Assembly (NCBI GenBank): GCA_003500765.1
Contig: DNQL01000256.1
Coordinates: 2,751 to 8,295 of the forward strand
Direction of reading: 5' to 3'
Source: Elusimicrobiota bacterium
Lineage (GTDB): Bacteria > Elusimicrobiota > Elusimicrobia > Elusimicrobiales > UBA9959
DNA: 5,545 nucleotides
Shown: positions 1 to 5,168 of the stretch, one piece after another
Position numbering within the stretch: the first letter of the stretch is position 1
How the letters are laid out: every line of letters begins with the position of its first letter
The notes under the pieces: generated by a model
What the model was told of the DNA's origin: nothing
Seen by the model: only the letters and a program-made list of their open reading frames with translations
The model's database searches: none
Position numbers and translations under genes: made by a program

Positions 1-19
1 AACTAAACAACTAAACAAC
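1..19. repeat. Short 8-nt tandem repeat at window edge
   Basis: The unit aactaaac occurs twice in a row and is followed by a partial third copy (aac). It lies 20 bases beyond the stop codon of the phospholipase D-like gene and may continue past the left edge of the window. No hairpin terminator for that gene is visible between its stop and the window edge. Confidence 0.5.
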
Positions 20-38
20 GTCCCCCTTACCTTTTACC

Positions 39-1694
39 TTACTTTTTCAGCTGCGCGTAGAAGTACTCGGAAACGAAGCTCGAAAGCCAGCCCGGCTTCT
101 CCCCCAGCTGGTCCGGGGAGGTGACGCGGCGGGACATCGCTATATCGTTGGCGAAGGCCGCGTCCAGCTGGGCGGTGGAAACGGGGTCTATGACGCTGAC
201 ATTGACCTCGGTATCGTAGCGCTCGCCGCGCGGGTGCAGGTTATAAGAACCGATATTGGCGAACACCCCGTCAACGGTCATGAACTTGGAGTGCAGGGTG
301 GCCGACCCCTGGTAAAGATAGATATTGGCGCCGGCCTGGGCCAGCGGCATAAGGCACTTGTACATGGCCTCGACGATGACCTTGCCCTCCGGGTCTATAC
401 TCTCCTTGGAGTTGGTGATGATATTGACCTCCACGCCGCGGGCGACCGCGTCCAGGACGGCCTTGGAGACAACCGGCAGCGAGACGAAGTAGGCGTTCTC
501 GATGTTGATGCGTTCGGTGGCGCCGTACATGGCCTTCACTATGCTGACCAGTATTTTGGAATCGGTCGGGGGATTCTGGAGGATAACGCTGACTTTGGCT
601 GAACCGCCCTCATAGGCGCCGGCCGGCGCGGTCTCGGCTACGGTGGAGAATTTAAGCTTCAGCTCGCGGACCTTGGCGTTCCAGAGCCGGGCGAAAAGGC
701 GGCGGCTCTCGGCCACGGCGGGACCGGAGTAGATAACGTCGGTGTCGCGCCACTTCACGTTGTTGGGGTCCTTGTGGGAATAGACGTCTCCGAAATTCAT
801 GCCGCCCACTATGGCGTAGGCGTCGTCGACTATCATCATCTTGACGTGCCAGATATCGTTGCCGCGGTCCTTCTCTTCGTAGCGCAGCACCTCTATGCCG
901 GCCTCTTCCATCAGCTTGAGGACGCGCTTGCCGTGGCCGACCGCCACTTTCTTGTCCACTATGACCTTAACTTCCAGGCCCTCGCGTTTCTTGAGTATCA
1001 GGTACTGGGCGCCTTCCCAGCCGGTTATATCGTCGTAGAAAGCCCAGCTGGAGACCAGCAGGCTCTTTTTGGCTTCGCGCATGAGGCGGTCGCGGACGGC
1101 GAAGGAGGCGGGGCCGTTGACCAGGTAGCGGGCGCTGTTGCCGTCGCGGAAGGAGCTGCCGGTGGCGCGCTCGTATTCGGCCACGAAACCGCCGTCCCTG
1201 AAAAGGGACTGCTGGCCGGCGCGGCGGGCGGGATAGGACCTGGAGACGGAGGCGTCCAGGACGCGCTTGGAGATATCGTCGAAGGTCGGGGCGCCGTCGG
1301 CCCAGGGTATCCAGCCGTTATCGGAGAGCTGCGCCCCCAGCGCGTGCCAGGCTATGACCGCGGTGCCGGTGTAGGAAACGGGCTCGGGAAGCGGGTAGTC
1401 GGAAGGCAGCGGGGGTATTACGGGCAGGGAGGGGACCTGCGGGAGCGGCGCGGGAGCGCGCAGAGGGGTAAGCTGAAGCGCGGCGGACTGGTCGCCGGAG
1501 AGAGAGCCGTCGAAACGGCCGCTGAGATCGGCGGCCCAGTCTTCGTGAGCGGGCACGCCCAGCGCCTCGGCCGTGCGCTCCATCCCGGCCTGGAGTTCTC
1601 CGAGCCGGGAGTCGTAATCGCCCTGGGCGAAGGAGGAGGCGGGGAAGATAAAGATAACCAAAGCTTTGAAAATGAGCGCGAAGGTTTTTACCAT
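39..1694 (-). CDS. Exported phospholipase D-superfamily protein (cardiolipin synthase-like)
   Basis: This 551-residue protein carries two HKD catalytic motifs of the phospholipase D superfamily. The first has H283, K285 and D290 (HVKMMIVD) followed by GGMN; the second has H468, K470 and D475 (HSKFMTVD) followed by GSYN. Members use the paired His residues to hydrolyse or transfer phosphodiester bonds, as in phospholipase D and cardiolipin synthase. Residues 1-23 form a signal peptide (Lys3, hydrophobic core, likely cleavage after SFA), so the enzyme acts outside the cytoplasm. Residues about 73-106 are Pro-rich and look like a linker; the N-terminal part to about 180 matches nothing I recognise. 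The two N-terminal membrane segments usual in bacterial cardiolipin synthases are absent. The ATG at 1694 is preferred because the next Met (38) would remove the signal peptide; no good ribosome binding site precedes it. The gene is separated from the upstream operon by a strong terminator. Superfamily assignment is firm; substrate (phospholipid or nucleic acid) is not known. Confidence 0.93.
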   Translation of the reverse strand: MVKTFALIFKALVIFIFPASSFAQGDYDSRLGELQAGMERTAEALGVPAHEDWAADLSGRFDGSLSGDQSAALQLTPLRAPAPLPQVPSLPVIPPLPSDYPLPEPVSYTGTAVIAWHALGAQLSDNGWIPWADGAPTFDDISKRVLDASVSRSYPARRAGQQSLFRDGGFVAEYERATGSSFRDGNSARYLVNGPASFAVRDRLMREAKKSLLVSSWAFYDDITGWEGAQYLILKKREGLEVKVIVDKKVAVGHGKRVLKLMEEAGIEVLRYEEKDRGNDIWHVKMMIVDDAYAIVGGMNFGDVYSHKDPNNVKWRDTDVIYSGPAVAESRRLFARLWNAKVRELKLKFSTVAETAPAGAYEGGSAKVSVILQNPPTDSKILVSIVKAMYGATERINIENAYFVSLPVVSKAVLDAVARGVEVNIITNSKESIDPEGKVIVEAMYKCLMPLAQAGANIYLYQGSATLHSKFMTVDGVFANIGSYNLHPRGERYDTEVNVSVIDPVSTAQLDAAFANDIAMSRRVTSPDQLGEKPGWLSSFVSEYFYAQLKK

Positions 1695-1700
1695 ACCTAT

Positions 1701-1706
1701 ATTCTA
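1701..1706 (-). promoter_or_regulatory. Candidate -10 element for the PLD-like gene
   Basis: On the minus strand TAGAAT matches the sigma-70 consensus TATAAT at 5 of 6 positions and lies 6 bases before the ATG at 1694. No convincing -35 hexamer is found at 16-18 bases spacing. A promoter is expected somewhere in 1695-1752 because the upstream operon ends at the terminator. Use of this element would place the transcript start at or next to the start codon. Confidence 0.25.
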
Positions 1707-1752
1707 CCCCCGACGCGTAAGGCGCGACAGGGCCGAAAAGTCTCTTTTGGGC

Positions 1753-1781
1753 AAAAAAAGGGCCCACACGCATGTGGGCCC
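1753..1781 (-). terminator. Rho-independent terminator of the murI-to-CPCC operon
   Basis: A perfect 9-bp stem (gggcccaca at 1760-1768 paired with tgtgggccc at 1773-1781) encloses a 4-base loop. Reading on the minus strand it is followed directly by seven Ts (1759 down to 1753). It starts 30 bases after the stop of the CPCC gene. The T-run occurs only on the minus-strand side, so it terminates leftward transcription only. Confidence 0.93.
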
Positions 1782-1810
1782 GATGGCCGGGAAAAGCCGG
1801 AAGGGAGGGA

Positions 1811-2116
1811 TCAGTCCAGGTCCATGGGATTGATGGGCTTTATGTCCTCGCCCGATTCCTCTATGCGCTTCTTCTCCTGCTCGAACTTGTCCAGCAGGTC
1901 CTTTTTCTTCTTATCCATCTCGTCCCTGGCGCCGGAGAAATACCCTTCAAGGCGGGCTTTGTCCTCCTGTATCTTCTTCATGGCCTCCGCCATGGGATCG
2001 GTGCCCTCTTTTACTTTGGGCTTGTCCCAGTGGCGCAGGACCTTGCCGGTCTTGCGGTCCACCTCTATGCGGGCCTTGCAGCAGGGGCAGTCTACCAGGA
2101 AAGAACCGTCGGACAT
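1811..2116 (-). CDS. Small CPCC-motif, coiled-coil protein of unknown function
   Basis: This protein has 101 residues, is highly charged and has no signal peptide, so it is presumably cytoplasmic. The N-terminus has a Cys cluster CPCC (C10, C12, C13) followed by a short IEVDRKTGKVL segment, which resembles half of a zinc ribbon; no second Cys pair follows, so any metal site would have to be completed by dimerisation or a partner. Residues about 42-88 are rich in Lys, Glu, Asp, Met and Leu and are predicted by eye to be a long helix, probably a coiled coil. The tail ends GEDIKPINPMDLD. It starts 10 bases after queE with a strong AAGGAG ribosome binding site and is the last gene before the terminator. 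I do not recognise a characterised family; position suggests co-expression with queC-queE but does not prove a shared function. Confidence 0.85.
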   Translation of the reverse strand: MSDGSFLVDCPCCKARIEVDRKTGKVLRHWDKPKVKEGTDPMAEAMKKIQEDKARLEGYFSGARDEMDKKKKDLLDKFEQEKKRIEESGEDIKPINPMDLD

Positions 2117-2122
2117 AGCGGG

Positions 2123-2128
2123 CTCCTT
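2123..2128 (-). promoter_or_regulatory. Strong ribosome binding site for the CPCC gene
   Basis: AAGGAG on the minus strand lies 6 bases before the ATG at 2116. It overlaps the TAA stop of queE (2127-2129) by two bases, which supports both the start choice and co-transcription. Confidence 0.8.
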
Positions 2129-2825
2129 ATTTGATACCCCACAGCGGATGCTGCTGCGGGAGGACTTTTACTCTGGAAAGCCTGGCGCGGGCGATGGCTT
2201 CCGCCTCGCGGAGCGGCCGCGCGGCGGGCGGGCGGGAGTTTTTTTTGCGCGTGGCCGGCTGTATGAAGAAAGGAATACCCGGGCAGGCCGCTGCTGCCAG
2301 GCCCACGGCCAGCCGGAATTCGCGCATCGCGAAAGAGGAGGTCAGGACGGCTTTTATGAACGTCTTGCGCGGGGCGACCGCGAGGAACCTGCGGTGGGCG
2401 GACCAGAACGGACGGTGGCCGCCCGAGGACGGCACCTTTATATCCATCGCCACGGCGGTCATAAGTCCGGCCACTTCTCCCAGTTCCCGGTACAGCGTTC
2501 CGTTGGTCTCCAGGTGCAGGGCCAGGCCGGCTTTTTTCAGCAAGGGAGCCAGCTCCTTTATGAACCGCCAGTGCAGCAGCGGCTCGCCGCCGGTCAGGGA
2601 AACGATGCGGGCGCGGCCGCGACGGGCCTGCTTTACTACCTCCGCGGCGGCCTCGGCAGTGGTCATCATGAAGGACGGTAGCGAGCGGGCGGCGGGCTCG
2701 TCGCAGTATGAACAATTCAGGTTGCATCCGGCGAAGCGCAGGAAAACCTGCCGCCGGCCGCAGTACAGGCCTTCTCCCTGCCGGGAACAGAATATCTCGT
2801 GTACGGGAGCGGCCGCGGTTTTCAT
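2127..2825 (-). CDS. queE: 7-carboxy-7-deazaguanine synthase (radical SAM)
   Basis: QueE converts 6-carboxy-5,6,7,8-tetrahydropterin to 7-carboxy-7-deazaguanine, the radical SAM step of preQ0 and queuosine synthesis. The 232-residue protein shows the family layout: SRQGEGLYCGR near residues 14-24 (substrate loop), the 4Fe-4S motif CNLNCSYC with C34, C38 and C41, TGGEPLL at 78-84 (SAM binding), ETNGTL at 106-111, DIKVPSSG at 128-135, and the C-terminal QQHPLWG. Length is normal for the family. The start chosen is the ATG at 2825, which overlaps the queC stop as ATGA (2822-2825); an upstream ATG at 2924 would add 33 Arg/Pro-rich residues that merely read queC out of frame. The ribosome binding site is weak, so expression probably depends on translational coupling to queC. 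An A8 run on the coding strand (2239-2246) lies in a variable Lys-rich segment (RKKNSR, residues 193-198). Confidence 0.96.
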   Translation of the reverse strand: MKTAAAPVHEIFCSRQGEGLYCGRRQVFLRFAGCNLNCSYCDEPAARSLPSFMMTTAEAAAEVVKQARRGRARIVSLTGGEPLLHWRFIKELAPLLKKAGLALHLETNGTLYRELGEVAGLMTAVAMDIKVPSSGGHRPFWSAHRRFLAVAPRKTFIKAVLTSSFAMREFRLAVGLAAAACPGIPFFIQPATRKKNSRPPAARPLREAEAIARARLSRVKVLPQQHPLWGIK

Positions 2826-3499
2826 TTCAGGGCGGGATCGGCGCGGCCGGCTTCGGCGAAGCCCTTGGCGCGCAGCTTGCAGGAATCGCAGCGTCCGCAG
2901 GGGCGGCGGCCCCCGGCGTAGCATGACCAGGTCAAATCCAGAGGGGCCCCGAGCTTCATGCCCAGCCGGACTATTCCGGCCTTGCTCAGCCTGATGAGGG
3001 GAGTGAGAAGTTTTATCCTCTCTCCCCTGTCCCCCTGCCGGGTGCCGAAAGCGGCGGCCCGCTCCAGGGCCCGGTAGAAAGCCGGGCGGCAGTCGGGATA
3101 GCCCGAATAATCCACCACGTTGGGCCCGAGCACCACGGCCCTGGCCCCTATGGCGTCCGCGAGGGATAATCCGGCGGAAGCGAAGACGAGGTTGCGGCCC
3201 GGAACATAGGTCGACGGTATGCCGGCGGTACGGCCTATGGCAGAAAGCTTCTGCTCGGGCAGGCGGCCGCGGCGGCCCACCAGGGAGCTGGTGCCGAACC
3301 AGGGGAAATCCAGTTTTATCCCGTAGAGCTTTACGCCCAGGCGCCGGGCTATGGCCCGGGCGCTGAGGTTTTCCCGTTCGTGCCTCTGGCCATAGGAAAA
3401 AGAAACCGCGCTGCAGCGGTACCCCTTCCGGAGCGCCCAGCAGAGAGCGACCGTGGAATCCAGCCCGCCGGAGAAAAGGACTACGGCTTCGGGCTTCAC
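2822..3499 (-). CDS. queC: 7-cyano-7-deazaguanine synthase
   Basis: QueC uses ATP and ammonia to turn 7-carboxy-7-deazaguanine into preQ0, acting directly after QueE. The 225-residue product has the PP-loop ATPase motif SGGLDS at 10-15, the family segments SYGQRHERE (35-43) and VPGRN (99-103), DYSGYPDCRP at 130-139, and a C-terminal zinc site formed by C193, C201, C204 and C207. The GTG at 3499 is taken as start because it places SGGLDS at the usual distance from the N-terminus and overlaps the comB stop as GTGA (3496-3499). A longer open frame reaching to a TTG at 3790 encodes low-complexity Arg/Pro/Gly sequence and is the out-of-frame reading of comB. No queD or tgt is visible nearby, so the rest of the pathway must be encoded elsewhere. 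Confidence 0.96.
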   Translation of the reverse strand: MKPEAVVLFSGGLDSTVALCWALRKGYRCSAVSFSYGQRHERENLSARAIARRLGVKLYGIKLDFPWFGTSSLVGRRGRLPEQKLSAIGRTAGIPSTYVPGRNLVFASAGLSLADAIGARAVVLGPNVVDYSGYPDCRPAFYRALERAAAFGTRQGDRGERIKLLTPLIRLSKAGIVRLGMKLGAPLDLTWSCYAGGRRPCGRCDSCKLRAKGFAEAGRADPALK

Positions 3500-4197
3500 A
3501 CCTTCACCCCCGTGCCGGCCGGGAAAACCGGGGCGAAAACGCCCCTGTGCAGGGCGGAGGGGACCCCCGTGAACCCCGCGTCGGAAAGGGCCAGTTCCAG
3601 GTCCGGCCTGCCGCCGGGGCGGCCGGCCAGGAAATCCAGCGGGCGCCCGCTGGAATGGATCTCCGCCACAGCGTCGCCGTAAGACATCTCCCCGGCCAGG
3701 AAGCGGGCGCAGGAAAAATCCTCGGCGTGGGTCCTGTCGTAATAGAGACAGGCCGGGACGAAAAGAGTGCTCATGGGGCGGGCCGCGCAATACCCGCGAA
3801 GGGCGGCGGAATTGGCGAAGCAGCCGATCAGGACTTCCGCCGCCGCGGCGCAGGCCATTACGGCCCTGGAGCCGGAATTGGTCACTATCACCGCAGGCCT
3901 AGAAGGGTCCGAACCGGAGAGAGCGGTCACGGGGGAATTGTCGTACTTTTCCACGCCCGGGATATCCCTCTCGGAGAAGATATCGGCGCCGGAGGCCCGG
4001 GCGGCGGCGACGGCCAGTTCCGTGTTCTCGTAGACGCGCACGTCCCGCCGGCCGCTCTCGAGCAGGGCGCAGACGGTGTTGGAAAAACGGAAAAGGTCTA
4101 TGACCACGGCGCGCCCGCGCCAGCCGCGGGCTTCGCCGGGATCGTACGCCACTTTCAGCTCAGGGGGCGCGCCGCTTTCCGGGGACGTTCTCTGCAT
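3496..4197 (-). CDS. ComB-family protein (2-phosphosulfolactate phosphatase-like)
   Basis: The 233-residue product matches the ComB family along its length: VVIDLFRFSNT at 31-41, EKYDNSPVTAL at 83-93, IVTNSGSRAV at 104-113, EVLIGCFANSAAL at 121-133, EDFSCARFL at 159-167, and DLELALSDAGF near 199-209. The characterised archaeal enzyme is a Mg-dependent phosphatase that releases phosphate from (R)-2-phospho-3-sulfolactate during coenzyme M synthesis; many bacterial homologues have no established role. Here TNSGSR stands where TTNGTR-like sequence is usual and KYDNSP where FDLGNSP is usual, so the copy is divergent and the substrate should not be assumed. The ATG at 4197 overlaps the lipoprotein gene by 38 bases. 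A GTG at 4152 (residue 16) would remove the overlap and start close to the conserved region, but it lacks a good ribosome binding site. Its stop overlaps the queC start, implying coupled translation. Confidence 0.85.
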   Translation of the reverse strand: MQRTSPESGAPPELKVAYDPGEARGWRGRAVVIDLFRFSNTVCALLESGRRDVRVYENTELAVAAARASGADIFSERDIPGVEKYDNSPVTALSGSDPSRPAVIVTNSGSRAVMACAAAAEVLIGCFANSAALRGYCAARPMSTLFVPACLYYDRTHAEDFSCARFLAGEMSYGDAVAEIHSSGRPLDFLAGRPGGRPDLELALSDAGFTGVPSALHRGVFAPVFPAGTGVKV

Positions 4198-4564
4198 ATT
4201 TTATGGCGACTCCGCTGAGCACCATCATGCCCGTGGCCCCGTCCCTGGGAGAGGCGGGAGAGGCGGTATCGTTGACCGGCTCGCGCATTATGATAATGGC
4301 GTCGGCGCCGATATCGGCGGCCAGCCGCCGCGCTTTTTTTTCGTACTGCCTGAAAGACTTTTCGTCGCGGCCGGAGATCCTTTCGCCGTGCATTACGGCG
4401 ATGGCGCCCCAGGGCTTCCGGGTATCGTCCTTGGAGTAGAACACCTCCACCCGCTTCCATTTCCCGGGCTGGAACCAGGGTCCGACCTGGATCACGTCTA
4501 TGCGCGGAGTAGCGCAGGCGGCCAGGACGGAAAGCAGCAGGCAGGCGGACAGGAGCGTCCTCAC
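4160..4564 (-). CDS. Small lipoprotein of unknown function
   Basis: The 134-residue product starts with a typical lipoprotein signal: Arg2, a hydrophobic stretch, and the lipobox LAAC ending at C17. It should be lipidated at Cys17 and anchored in a membrane; residues 18-19 are Ala-Thr, so there is no Asp+2 inner-membrane retention signal. The mature part contains VGPWFQPGKWKRVEVFY (27-43) and a helix-like EKKARRLAADIGADAIIIM (75-93), a pattern recalling small envelope lipoproteins in which a helix is followed by a hydrophobic strand. I cannot name a family. The GTG at 4564 overlaps the stop of the HicA-like gene as GTGA, with GGAG 8 bases upstream. The gene's 3' end overlaps comB. Confidence 0.85.
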   Translation of the reverse strand: MRTLLSACLLLSVLAACATPRIDVIQVGPWFQPGKWKRVEVFYSKDDTRKPWGAIAVMHGERISGRDEKSFRQYEKKARRLAADIGADAIIIMREPVNDTASPASPRDGATGMMVLSGVAIKYAENVPGKRRAP

Positions 4565-4749
4565 CGGGGAGGCTCCAGGCCCAGGTCGCGGCAGATCTTG
4601 CGGACGGTAAAATCGGCTATCTCGTTATGGCGCGTGACCGGCACTTCTTTTGTCGTGACGGGATTGGTGAAGATGGAGTATTTTCCTCCTTCCCGCGAGA
4701 GCACGCAGCCCTGCTGTGTGAGATACCTGACCAGTTCTTTGCGTTTCAT
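4561..4749 (-). CDS. HicA-family mini-protein, probably lacking the catalytic His
   Basis: This 62-residue protein has the HicA (YcfA-like, dsRBD-fold) pattern: MKRKELVRYL, then GCVLSREGGKYSIFTNP, then VPVTRHNEI, and a C-terminal helix VRKICRDLGL. HicA toxins are mRNA interferases, normally paired with a HicB antitoxin. The position equivalent to the catalytic His (His23 of E. coli HicA, in GSNH) is Tyr24 here (GGKY), a TAC codon that is one base from CAC. No HicB lies on either side: upstream is an exported protein, downstream a lipoprotein. An inactive or repurposed RNA-binding role is therefore as likely as a toxin. The ATG at 4749 is chosen because GGAGG lies 5 bases before it; an in-frame GTG at 4755 overlaps that site. 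The stop overlaps the next gene's GTG by four bases. Confidence 0.85.
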   Translation of the reverse strand: MKRKELVRYLTQQGCVLSREGGKYSIFTNPVTTKEVPVTRHNEIADFTVRKICRDLGLEPPR

Positions 4750-4754
4750 AAGCA

Positions 4755-4759
4755 CCTCC
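4755..4759 (-). promoter_or_regulatory. Ribosome binding site fixing the hicA-like start
   Basis: GGAGG on the minus strand is 5 bases from the ATG at 4749. The upstream in-frame GTG at 4755 uses the last G of this site as its first base, so it cannot be served by it. This decides for the 62-residue rather than the 64-residue product. Confidence 0.75.
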
Positions 4760-4760
4760 G

Positions 4761-4796
4761 AAAAAAAATTATTCGCGGCTCCTGTAGAGGGAGCCG
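4761..4796 (-). terminator. Weak intrinsic terminator or attenuator within the operon
   Basis: A 7-bp stem (cggctcc at 4776-4782 with ggagccg at 4790-4796) with a 7-base loop is followed on the minus strand, after 7 bases, by eight Ts (4768 down to 4761). The hairpin lies in the last codons of the exported-protein gene. The gap between stem and T-run is longer than in efficient terminators, so only partial termination or mRNA 3'-end protection seems plausible. Confidence 0.35.
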
Positions 4797-5155
4797 GCGG
4801 GCTTCCAGGAGACGCCTCCCTTGCCGAATACCACCTGGATGAAATTCACGGTGCCGTCGTCGGCCTGCATGACCAGTATGTTGCGGCCCGCGTCGGTGAA
4901 AGTCCCCTTTACGTCGCCCAGCGAAGCCGGCAGCGCGTTGGGGTCCCCGGCCTGCGTGGTTTCGTCTTCCCCCTGTTCCCGTCCGGCGGGAGCGGCGGGA
5001 GAGTCGAAGCCGTCTATCATTACGGCGCCGTCCTCCTCTTCCGCTTTCGCGGGCTGTACGGCGGTTTCCGTCCTGGCCGGGGCGGGCGCCTTCTGCTGGG
5101 AATAAAGGGAAATGGGAAGGGCCGCTAAAAGCAGCAGCATTACCGTCTTTTTCAT
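4769..5155 (-). CDS. Small exported protein of unknown function
   Basis: The product has 128 residues. Residues 1-19 form a signal peptide (MKK, hydrophobic run, likely cleavage near LYS-QQ). A low-complexity stretch rich in Ala, Pro, Glu and Asp covers about 22-72 and includes GAVMIDGFDSP at 43-53. The C-terminal 50 residues look like a compact beta-rich segment (ASLGDVKGTFTDAG at 77-90, then NILVMQADDGTVNFIQVVF at 92-110, then VSWKPAGSLYR). I do not recognise a family. Synteny with murI suggests nothing more specific than an envelope location. It begins 11 bases after the murI stop with an AGGAG site 8 bases upstream of the ATG. Confidence 0.82.
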   Translation of the reverse strand: MKKTVMLLLLAALPISLYSQQKAPAPARTETAVQPAKAEEEDGAVMIDGFDSPAAPAGREQGEDETTQAGDPNALPASLGDVKGTFTDAGRNILVMQADDGTVNFIQVVFGKGGVSWKPAGSLYRSRE

Positions 5156-5163
5156 AAGGAGTT

Positions 5164-5168
5164 CTCCT
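5164..5168 (-). promoter_or_regulatory. Ribosome binding site overlapping the murI stop
   Basis: AGGAG on the minus strand lies 8 bases before the ATG at 5155 and shares bases with the murI TAG stop (5167-5169). The spacer contains CTCCT, complementary to the AGGAG itself, but a two-base loop is too tight for a real hairpin. Confidence 0.6.

Noticed and set aside
2239..2250. Plus-strand T8 run as a terminator
   Set aside because: It is the complement of AAA AAA AAC codons in queE, there is no good stem before it, and no plus-strand gene ends there.
774..2681. 635-codon open frame on the plus strand
   Set aside because: It runs antisense through the PLD gene, the terminator, the CPCC gene and part of queE. 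Its product is low-complexity Gly/Ala/Val-rich sequence with no motif, as expected for a GC-rich antisense shadow.
2127..2924. Longer queE with start at 2924
   Set aside because: The extra 33 residues are Arg/Pro-rich and come from reading the 3' end of queC out of frame. The ATG at 2825, in an ATGA overlap, fits the family N-terminus.
2822..3790. Longer queC with a TTG start at 3790
   Set aside because: The 97 extra residues are an out-of-frame reading of comB. The PP-loop should lie about 10 residues from the N-terminus, as with the GTG at 3499.
4561..4749. A complete HicAB toxin-antitoxin system
   Set aside because: No HicB-like reading frame is found on either side, and the expected catalytic His is Tyr.
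4076..5128. 350-codon open frame on the plus strand
   Set aside because: It is antisense to five well-supported genes, has no ribosome binding site or recognisable motif, and has Gly/Arg-rich composition.
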